From the NCBI GenBank assembly GCA_947034885.2, contig OX344749.2, forward strand, positions 3,611,501 through 3,675,500: a DNA stretch of 64,000 nt, in the 5' to 3' direction. The position numbers and the translations under genes were made by a program. The notes below the pieces were generated by a model. The model did not search any database and was not told the origin of the DNA. It worked only from the letters and a program-made list of their open reading frames with translations. This DNA comes from Thuidium tamariscinum (Eukaryota; Streptophyta; Bryopsida; Hypnales; Thuidiaceae). Of this stretch, positions 56,793 through 64,000 are shown piece after piece; the stretch's first letter is position 1, and every line of letters starts with the position of its first letter.

Positions 56793-57537
56793 GATGCACC
56801 CTAAGCAAGAAATTCACGAAGGACGACAAGAACAGATGTGCAGAATTGAAGCAAAACCTCTAAAATTTATACAATGCGGCCATCTAACAAGTTGTGTGCA
56901 GTCAAATTAGGAAAGACAAGTACACCAATTCGTGAATTACCAAGTTTTGGAGAAATTAGACTCAGAAATCCAAAATTCGACCACTACAACTCATGGCGAA
57001 ATCACAGGACCTGAAAATTCCACCTGCATTATCAGAGAACGCACCTCGCCCACCGCAAAGCTCCCACAACCACCCTAAAATTGTCCAATGCGCAATCAAG
57101 GAGCCGCAAAGGAGCGAATACTTCACCTACTTTGCAATTCTCAGCAAAGTGCTGAATCTGCAAAAGCCTGCAACACTCTACGCCTACACATACCCTAATC
57201 TGCGAACTGGCTCTTCATCACGCGAAACAATCGCAAGAAAGGCGAATCCTAAGCAAGAGATGCGTGCTCACGAATTCAAGTCTCTGGCGAGCGGGAACTG
57301 CAATTAGAGAGGAGGGCGATTAAGCTCCTGGTTTAGTGGCCCATTTGGAGCTGACGACCTCCGAGCCAACAGCTCCAGCCACGACACGACCTGCACTAGG
57401 GCGGTAGATGAGGCTGCCGAGCTGCCCAGACAGATCAGTGTCAGGCGAATTTTTTTTTTTTTTTTCCCTTAATAAAAATCGCCTGCCCCAAAAATGAAGG
57501 GGTTTCTGGCGAAAATTTGCCAATAACGAAATCGCTG
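56793..57537 (-). promoter_or_regulatory. hAT 5' region upstream of the transposase
   Basis: This is a GC-richer non-coding stretch between the terminus and the transposase start, presumably promoter and leader. Near 57440-57490 a run of 16 T is framed by the inverted words GGCGAATT and AATCGCC. The ORFs at 56993-57307 and 57320-57523 have no domain and no conservation that I can see. Confidence 0.4.
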
Positions 57538-57628
57538 CTGAGATGCTGCCATCCTTCTCTCCGAAGACTCTAGGAACTGTAGCCCAAACTGCCGCAAGAA
57601 AGCCAGAAGTTCATGCAAATTTTGATTC
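57538..57628 (-). pseudogene. Captured-gene internal exon, left part (before the hAT insertion)
   Basis: After the acceptor AATCTGCACAG the minus strand is open and reads NQNLHELLAFLRQFGLQFLE then SSERRMAAS, where the hAT element interrupts it. The helix-like Leu/Phe pattern and lack of stops argue for real coding sequence. Confidence 0.5.
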
Positions 57629-57936
57629 CTGTGCAGATTGCTTTATAATCCCGGCCGATCAGTTTGACTCAGCATGTCGATGCATGAGGTAGCCTTTGAA
57701 TTTGGTGACCTGGTCACCTTGACGTGATGACGTGTGACCCAGTCAACTCGTCCAGTTACTCAGTCTTGGTACTGTACTGCTTGGCTTAGTAGTACTGGAG
57801 TTACAAATACAACCCGTTTGGTTAATCATGTCCTTAATCCACACTGAACCCCACTACTAACTAGGATTAGTTTGGAGTCTTATGTGAAGTGTTACATAAG
57901 CTCAATTTCCAGAAATAATATTGTAGCTTACAAGAT

Positions 57937-57952
57937 GGGAAGGGAGGGTGGG
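57937..57952 (+). other. G-quadruplex motif 4
   Basis: GGGAAGGGAGGGTGGG, followed by ACAC. Similar to motif 2 but lacking the last unit. Confidence 0.8.
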
Positions 57953-58132
57953 ACACATTTACACAATCTTTTTTATCCCATCATGTACCCTTAATCCAAG
58001 TGTTATTTCTCGTTTTTCTAATTATCCTTGATAATTAGGTGTTTTTCTAAGATTTTAATAAGTTTGTGTTTTTTTCACCACAATATTTCTCCTAATTTAT
58101 CTTTTGCCTAGACAAAAAAGGAGGGTTTAGAG

Positions 58133-58172
58133 TTTAGGGTTTAGGGTCACAGAAGAAAGTTAAGGTTTAGGG
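58133..58172 (+). repeat. Short interstitial telomere-type repeats
   Basis: Two adjacent TTTAGGG units (58133-58146) and a third at 58166-58172. A single unit with similar flanks (GAGTTTAGGGTTTG) is at 51004 near the other end of the element. Plant telobox-like; too short to be a true telomere. Confidence 0.7.
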
Positions 58173-58239
58173 CCCAAAATTCGTACAAAATGTAGAGACC
58201 TTTACCAAGACCAGAAGTCCACAAGGCATTCTGTAACAT

Positions 58240-58530
58240 TTGGAACTACTAAGACAAAAATTCAGCAACACTTACACAACAAAATACAGATTCAGCAAGA
58301 CTTAGATTTAGCAACACTTGGACTACAAAAGAGAAAGGTCCAACAATACTTGGACAACAAAACACAAAGATTCAGCAACACATAGACAAGGAAACACAAA
58401 AATCCAGCAACAGTTGGACAAGAAAATAGAGAGATTCACTAACACTTGCACAAGAAAACATGGATTGACCAACATTTGCAAATGCCAAGACAAAAATTCA
58501 CCAACATCTACAAGTGCCAAGATAGAAACT
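58240..58530. repeat. ~32-bp minisatellite, about eight to nine units
   Basis: The unit resembles ATTCAGCAACACTTGGACAA followed by CAAAACACAAAG. Copies start near 58260, 58372, 58405, 58437, 58469 and 58499, with spacing about 30-35 bp and two shorter ones. The ORFs on both strands here are products of the repeat. It falls in an intron of the captured gene. Confidence 0.8.
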
Positions 58531-59149
58531 TACAAACTCATCTTAAAAAATTAACTAAGAAATGAGCTGAGCTTTACTATTTGTATTTACATGTGTTCAT
58601 TAATACATTACAATCCTGGTTACAATTTCTTTTACAAAAAATGGTTGGTTACAATGTCTCTCAAGAAAATGTTAACAAAATTTAGGAATTCACGGTTAGG
58701 GTGGAGGGAACAATTTCTACAAAAATCTTGTACCATCAACCATTGAGTTGTAGAGAACACTACAACTCCAGCAATTCAGTACAACTCTAAAATACTGAGT
58801 CTACATTCTTCCAGAAATTTGTAATGAAGAATACCTAACCTTGCAATAGCTAAAAGAATCTTCTCCACCTTGCAATTTGTCACTACATCATTCCAACATA
58901 CATTGGGGAAAAAAAATTTGAATTTTGAATCGTTAAACCCGCAAGTTGGCAACCATGCACAAAATCAAAAACTGGCATTTCCACAACAAATGCCGCAACC
59001 ACACACTACCAAAACCCTCGCATTTTCCTTAACTCATCTCCACAATACCAACAGTAGAAGAATATGAATGACTGCCACATATTCAACACATTCAAATCAA
59101 GCACACAACAAAACACAAAATCCTGTGGCCTTCAAAAATCAAAACTTAC

Positions 59150-59456
59150 CTCACATGCGCATAGCCGGGGTGACTAACACATCAGGAGATGATTGTAAAC
59201 GCTTTCCATTCTCTACTGTAACCTACACCTGCCAACCTCCACGAAGGACTTCATGAATTCCGCGAAGATCGACCACGCTCAACTCCTCCAGCGCTGCGGT
59301 GCGCACAGAATCTAGAAGTGACGTCTAAAGCATCCATGTCTTGCGAAACAAGTCCACATTTGTGTCGAAGTGATCCAGCACAGATTGGCACTTCTTGTAA
59401 CGTGATGTGCCTCCGAGAAGAAGCGCTGCCTCCTCCGTTGCTAGTTGTAGTGCCAT
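59150..59456 (-). pseudogene. First coding exon of the captured gene, about 102 codons, three stops
   Basis: From ATG at 59456 the minus strand reads MALQLATEEAALLLGGTSRY, then KCQSVLDHFDTNVDLFRKTW, a TAG at 59327, LLDSVRTAALEELSVVDLRG, a TAG at 59225, ENGKRLQSSPDVLVTPAMRM, a TGA at 59153, and a consensus donor GAG|GTAAGT. All three stops are one C-to-T step from CAG, CAG and CGA. Codon use and amino-acid pattern look like a genuine plant exon. A competing ATG four bases upstream (59460) opens a 69-residue Ser/Gly-rich frame that I judge a shadow. I cannot name the protein; a heptad-like helical N-terminus is plausible. Confidence 0.6.
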
Positions 59457-59996
59457 CCATGGAATAGTGACCCCGAGCAATTCCGAATTTCCTTTGACGT
59501 TGCTACACAGGAAAGGTGAGGGTTAGTAACAAAGACAAAGGTACACAAGAAAGACCTATGCTGGTACTGATGGAGAAGCCAGCAGGGAAGCCAGGGATAG
59601 ACTAAATTAAACACTTCAAACGGTTATGAGTCCAAGAATCCGAAGACCTCAATTATGATAACTTATCATACTTTAAACCCTTCCACCAAGTGCAGCTCTC
59701 CAGCTGTTACATTTAATACTCCAATTTTATTGGGGGCTAGTACTATTAATACCCCATTTTCTTTGGGCTACCTAGTATTGTTCCTCTTTTTTATTTTAGA
59801 TAATGCTATAGTAGAAAAAAAATTAATCAAAATTTTAGTATTTTTTTCTAGCCTTCATTACTTACAAAAAAAATTCCTTTCTATTGATGCTATTTTATTT
59901 CTAAATCATTTCAAAAATTTAGGTGCAAGGTAATTATAAAAACCCTTCATTTGATTGCACGTTACCCATACAAAAAAGGAGAGTGCACCCCCCGGG

Positions 59997-60467
59997 TATA
60001 TGGAGGTTCCATTGCAATAAGAAATTTTGTGAAAATAAGAGGTTTTAATAAAAAATGAAGAAATAAAGTTTTGTTTATTTTCCCTTTGAGGAAAGTTTGT
60101 TGTATCCCTTGAAGGGTGATTTATAATGATTGAATAGGAATATCAACTCATTGTTAAGATTATGAACCAAAATTTATATTTTTCTTTATTTTCTTTATTT
60201 TCATTTAATAACAATTCTAAAAACATAAAAATAATAAAAATAATAAAAAAATAAAATAAAAATTTTGGAGAGTACAATTTAGTTAATTAAATATAGCTTG
60301 AAATTTTTAAGAAGAGTGATTGTTCATTGTAAAGAAAGTTATCAAAATTACATCAAGAAAAATTAAATGGATGAATGGTTAATTCAAAGATCAATTAGGA
60401 ATTCAATGCTTCAAGGATTTGTTGAGATGTTTAAAGTAGTTGAATGTATTTATTATTTTTAAATAGA
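59997..60467. other. AT-rich spacer right of the 9.2-kb element
   Basis: 59997-60004 (TATATGGA) is the right copy of the presumed duplication. Nothing else is recognised. Confidence 0.45.
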
Positions 60468-60984
60468 ATGACGGATAAACCCACTTCTATGAAGAGGCAA
60501 CCTTCAGTGGAGGGAGTTCCATTGGATGATTATGCAAAACTACTATCTTTTAATGCCAAAAATTTGGAGGCAGCTGGATTATTAAACTTTGTGCAATTAC
60601 CAAGACCTCCATGATTCTATAAGCACTAAGCAGGACATGGTTACTTCATTTATGCAAACCATGTTAAAAAAATTCAACAATTTTACGATAGAGTTGAAGG
60701 GCCGTAAATTATTGATCACAAAAGAAATAATAGCAGATAGTTTTGGTATACTTGGAGTTGTGGGAGCTGCACCAATCAATCCTAAGTAGATGTTGTCAAA
60801 CAAGGTTCTTAATCAAATTTTTCCAGATTGTGCAGAGAATTATGATATAGAGATGGATTTGTGGGATTTCTTCAAACCAATAAACATTGGAACGATTAGT
60901 TTGGAGCATCAATTTTCACTATTGCCAACTTTGACACCCTACCAAGGGCTAAAAATTTGTTTATTTAACATGAATTTTCTTTAA
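60468..60984 (+). pseudogene. Gag-like or plant-transposon-protein ORF, broken
   Basis: ATG at 60468 opens MTDKPTSMKRQPSVEGVPLD and continues to a stop at 60614; a frameshift near 60590 carries it into LHDSISTKQDMVTSFMQTML, then FTIELKGRKLLITKEIIADS up to a TAG at 60787, and the same frame goes on to CAENYDIEMDLWDFFKPINI and GTISLE. The pattern 'F...L.GRKL.I..E.IA..FGI' recalls the N-terminal domain of plant-specific retrotransposon/transposon proteins. Beyond 60915 the coding sequence is replaced by the inverted 177-bp repeat. The final peptide links it to the ORF at 47940-48720. Confidence 0.5.
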
Positions 60985-61700
60985 TAAGATAAAATTTATG
61001 TTGATAATATATGTTTGAAATTTCAAGTTCAAAACACTTACCCAAAAAAAGATATTCAAAATCTCTCAACATGTGTAATTGTGAGGTTGAGTTTTTACAT
61101 TTGTGTCAAACTTTGCTCCACAAAATAACACTATACTAAGGGCTCAAAAACTCCTCCTCACAACTACATATGTTGGGAGATTTTGTATATCTTTTTTTTG
61201 GTAATTCATTTTAATTTGAAATTTGTAGCACATATTATCAATATAGAGATGACTTCACGAAAAAAAATTCATGGTAAGAAACCAATTTTTCAGCCCTTGG
61301 GAGGGTGTCAAAGTTGGCAATTGTGAAAATTTTCTCAAAACTACACCTGTTGGGAGATTTCAAACATCTTCTTTAAAATAAAAAAATTTTACCTTGAAAT
61401 TTTTTACAAATATTAAAAACATAAATATTGTTTCATGAAAAAAATTTCATGTCAAAAGAAAAAAATTCAATCCTTAGGAAGGTGTCAAAGTTGAAAATAG
61501 TGAAATGTTTCTCATCATTACCCATGTTGGTAGAGATGAATAACTTTTTTTTGGTGAATCTTTTGGCCTTGAAATTTGGCATACATATAATTAACTTAAT
61601 GATTATGCTATAGTAAGAATTTCGTAGTAAAATACCAATTTTTGAGCTCTCAAGAGGCTTCCAAAGTTGGTAGTACTGAAATTTTTCTCACTACGAATTC
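60915..61700. repeat. ~177-bp tandem repeats, first unit inverted
   Basis: The anchor GTGTCAAAGTTG recurs at 61305 and 61482, and in degenerate form at about 61658 (spacing 177 and 176). An inverted copy of the same unit (anchor CCAACTTTGACAC at 60925) runs from 60915 to about 61135 and is head-to-head with the 61138-61333 unit, making a ~200-bp imperfect palindrome. No gene. Confidence 0.8.
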
Positions 61701-62100
61701 AAAAACGACATTTTGATTGGTACCCAATTGTACTTCAAAATAAAATCCATTGCGACATGCTTATGATGTAGAATTAAAAGTAAAGTGCAAAGGTAGTCTT
61801 TAGGGGAATTTTAGAAAATCCTTCTATATTTTAAAGGAAAAATTTTCTCTACTAATTTTCTTATTCATGTATCTTTTAGCTTATATGTTTTTTTAAATAG
61901 AAAACATGAAAATGAAAAAGTGGCACTAAACTACTGTATGAAGCATACTCCTTCTATTTTATTAACTTTCAAGTTTAATCATGTAAAGTCTATACAACAA
62001 ATTAGAAAAAAAAAAGTGTATGAGAAAAAATGGTGTATATATATTTTGGGGCTTAAAAGCCAAATTTCAAGTTGATGTGGCTCATTAAGCATGACTAATT
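61701..62100. other. AT-rich spacer, nothing recognised
   Basis: No frame or repeat supported. Confidence 0.45.
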
Positions 62101-62940
62101 GAATAATGAAAATTTGGCATCACATTTTGTGCATTTCAAATTTTTCAAATAGTGTTTGTAAGTTGAATTTGGAGTTGATAGTCAAAAGTTATTGAGATTT
62201 GAAATTATCGAGACTTAATGATCTCCATTGAGAGGTTAGAGGTTTCAACAAGCCATAACTTTTGAACTATTTGATTTCTTAACTTGAGATTTGAAAGATG
62301 TATTGTTCTTATTTATATCTACAAGAAAATATTATACTTGTCATTTGAAGTTTGTATCAAGAAGTTATGAGGTGCTAAAGTTTGGAATGAAGATTGAACT
62401 TAAAGAAGGGAGGTTGTATTTTCGACGCTTATAACTTTTAGTCAATTTTTTTGATAGAGTTGAAACTTTGAGAAGTACTAGGTCATTATTTTAGCTTTTC
62501 AAATTGAATTTATTTGTATAAAATAAAATAATGTTGCAGAAGTTGTGTAGTGTCAAAATTTGAGGCATTTCATATCTTTTTAATTGAGAAGGTTGAAATT
62601 CTATTTTTCACAACTTTTGAATAATATCTTTAATTATTGTGATATTTTCACAAGTTATAGATATTAGTGAAAGATTTCTAAATTGATTTCACACTTGATA
62701 TTTGCAATCAAAAGTTATTTAGAATTAAAGAGGCAGTGTTTGGTTAGCAAGTGAGAAGAAGACTTTGTTCTCTAATAACTTTTGGAGAGTATCTTAGAAT
62801 AGATTAAAATTTTTTAGGTCATTATATTGTGCTACTAGCTTTTTAAATTGTTAAAGCATTTAGTATTTGATTTCTTAAAGTACCTGTGACACTAAATTGA
62901 AGATTGCAACTAGTATGGGACTTAGTTTTTCTTAGTTCTT
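62100..62940. repeat. Degenerate ~173-bp tandem repeats, four to five units
   Basis: The block (A/C)(T/A)AACTTTTGxxxxAT recurs at 62256, 62431, 62610 and 62774. Each unit continues with a GATTTxxAAxxTxxT stretch, then AAGTTAT / AAAGTTATT, then a GAAG-rich end. The units are more diverged than the 177-bp array and I could not align the two arrays with each other. Confidence 0.6.
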
Positions 62941-63222
62941 GTTGGAATTTCTTCAAATTTGAGAATGAAAGAAGATTTCAAAACTCAAGGTTGAAAATTT
63001 GAGATTCAAACAGAGAAAAGATGGAAGATTCGTGTGTGTGTCTTGTGGCTTATTTTTCCTAATCGGTTTTAGAGGCTCGTTGTGATTTTCTTGTTTTTTT
63101 TAACTTGTTTTGGTGTTTAGTTGTTATTTCAATTTCACATTATAAATTTGGTTGCGAGTTATAGAATCATTCTTATGACAGCTGTTAGCCTTATTTTTTG
63201 TTTATAGCGACGAAATAGGATT

Positions 63223-63270
63223 GATCACCTATATAGTCGATCACCCACATGGTCGATCACTCACATGGTC
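63223..63270. repeat. 16-bp minisatellite, three units
   Basis: GATCACCTATATAGTC, GATCACCCACATGGTC and GATCACTCACATGGTC are contiguous. Confidence 0.9.
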
Positions 63271-63569
63271 AATCTTTTATGTTGTTCTTATTGGAAAACA
63301 AAGCTTTCATATCACCATAAATTTGAAGTTTAAGAGACAATCTTTCGGACGCTCAACTTGTGGTTTGACCGTTCTGTTTTACCTGTCTAAGGACTTGTTT
63401 TTTATCATACACCTTTACTTTATTCCTACAGAACCATCACAAGATAGGCCAAGTGAAGATTCAAATAAAGATTTGAGTTTTCAACATTTACTTATCATTT
63501 ATTCAATAACTTGCAACTAGACCCCCTGCGTGTTGTCTAAACGTGCTTTTTTTTATCCGACAATAAGTT

Positions 63570-64000
63570 GTTTCAACTACTTTTAGTTCTAAAAAAGTCT
63601 TGATCATCTGTTTTTATGAACTTCATTACAGACTTTTCACTCTTGAATAAGTTTGACTTTATTTGTATACTAGTAGATCGATTTTCTAAAATGGTACATT
63701 TCGTATCATGTTGAAAAACAATTATCGAAGAAGAAACTGTACAACTCTTCTTCGACAACATCTATCGCTATTATGATTTACCTGAAGACATCATATCTGA
63801 TTGTCATTCTTAATTTGTTTTTAAATTCTAGTAAACGCTTTTTGAAATCCTACAAATTAAAATCAAATTTTCGTCGTCATTTCATCCTTAAACAGATGAT
63901 CAAACTAAACCGATAAATCAAATCTTGAAGTAATATTTGTGTTGCAATATCAACTATCAATAAGACAACTAGATAGTTTTGATGCTATTGGCAGAATTTG
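63570..64000 (+). pseudogene. Ty3/gypsy integrase core, cut by the right window edge
   Basis: One plus-strand frame shows FMNFITDFSLLNKFD, then LVDRFSKMVHF, then EEETVQLFFDNIYRYYDLPE and IISDCHS (first two catalytic Asp residues of the DDE core), and near the edge an INYQ..DN..VLM stretch of the conserved C-terminal part of the core. At least seven in-frame stops are present; several are C-to-T (CAA to TAA) or G-to-A (TGG to TAG). It would insert the cDNA copy into host DNA in an active element. The rest of the element lies to the right. Confidence 0.8.

Larger units (their letters stand above)
53198..57537 (-). mobile_element. hAT transposon (ZNF862/KIAA1586-like), nested in an exon
   Basis: The termini are CAGTGATT at 53198 and the inverse of CAGCGATT ending at 57537; CAGNG is the hAT terminal signature. 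The flanking octamers are TTGAGATG (53190-53197) and CTGAGATG (57538-57545), 7 of 8 matching, the expected hAT duplication length. It holds a transposase pseudogene on the minus strand, and within that the third ~720-bp element. Without the latter it is 3.6 kb, a normal size for an autonomous hAT. The terminal similarity beyond the first eight bases is weak. Confidence 0.72.
50755..59996. mobile_element. ~9.2-kb TIR-bounded element carrying exons of an unidentified gene
   Basis: The left end reads CCCGGGGGGTGCACT inward and the right end reads the same 15 bases inward on the other strand; a second shared block (GTAACGTGC) follows 16-17 bp further in on both sides. Immediately outside are TATATAGA and TATATGGA, an 8-bp duplication with one difference. 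Such ends are hAT-like in duplication length, though the C-rich terminus is not the usual CAGNG. Inside, on the minus strand, are at least three exon-like coding blocks of one gene plus a nested hAT element. I read it as a Pack-type transposon that captured a host gene; that part is inference. Confidence 0.6.

Noticed and set aside
58133-58172. Telomere or subtelomeric boundary
   Set aside because: Only three TTTAGGG units; this is a telobox-like interstitial motif inside a transposon.
59251-59460. 69-residue Ser/Gly/Arg-rich minus-strand ORF
   Set aside because: A different frame of the same strand (ATG at 59456) gives a more protein-like exon ending at a consensus donor; this one lacks those features.
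38580-64000. One single gypsy element spanning RT at 44 kb and integrase at 63.6 kb
   Set aside because: Both are on the plus strand and of similar type, but RNase H is missing and nearly 20 kb of unrelated DNA lies between; no evidence joins them.

Overview
The window is an intergenic, transposon-packed stretch of a land-plant nuclear genome. The evidence is a plant-type L1 LINE (ORF1 with zinc knuckle, ORF2 with endonuclease and reverse transcriptase), CACTA, hAT, Ty3/gypsy and Ty1/copia remnants, TTTAGGG telomere-type motifs, and very AT-rich spacer. I see no intact host gene, tRNA, rRNA or CRISPR. Species cannot be told; a large, slowly purged genome (conifer, fern or lycophyte-like) is my guess only.

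Layout. 1-10700: a LINE on the minus strand, running off the left edge, split by a 4.55-kb non-autonomous CACTA element (2803-7355, TSD GTT) that itself holds a 726-bp unclassified element (4690-5415, TSD TATA). 10700-31342: AT-rich DNA with copies of one LTR-like family (fragment ~14470-15480; copy A 16129-20317; copy B 25143-31342). Copy A holds a 164-bp foldback MITE; copy B holds a 1966-bp TG...CA insertion (TSD AGTTA). 31343-38570: TA microsatellite, a copia-like leader, a second LTR-like insertion, one unidentified minus-strand ORF and a satellite-like array. 38580-44300: a decayed Ty3/gypsy element (Gag, protease, RT) cut by copy C (40154-43896) of the same LTR-like family. 44300-50750: copia Gag knuckle and other mobile-element debris.

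50755-59996 is the most interesting block: about 9.2 kb bounded by GC-rich inverted repeats and a near-perfect 8-bp duplication. It carries several exons of an unidentified protein gene on the minus strand. One exon is interrupted by a hAT transposon (53198-57537) whose transposase is in turn interrupted by a third copy of the ~720-bp element (53801-54525, TSD ATCT). 60000-64000 holds another mobile-element ORF, two tandem arrays with ~175-bp units and a gypsy integrase fragment that runs off the right edge.

Two themes run through the window. First, most insertions can be dated relative to each other: removing the insert and one duplication copy restores the reading frame (LINE/CACTA, hAT/720-bp element, gypsy/LTR, exon/hAT) or the sequence of an empty sister copy (A versus B). 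Second, many inactivating changes are consistent with C-to-T or G-to-A transitions (CAG/CAA to stop, CGA to TGA, TGG to TAG), as expected for deamination of methylated, silenced DNA.
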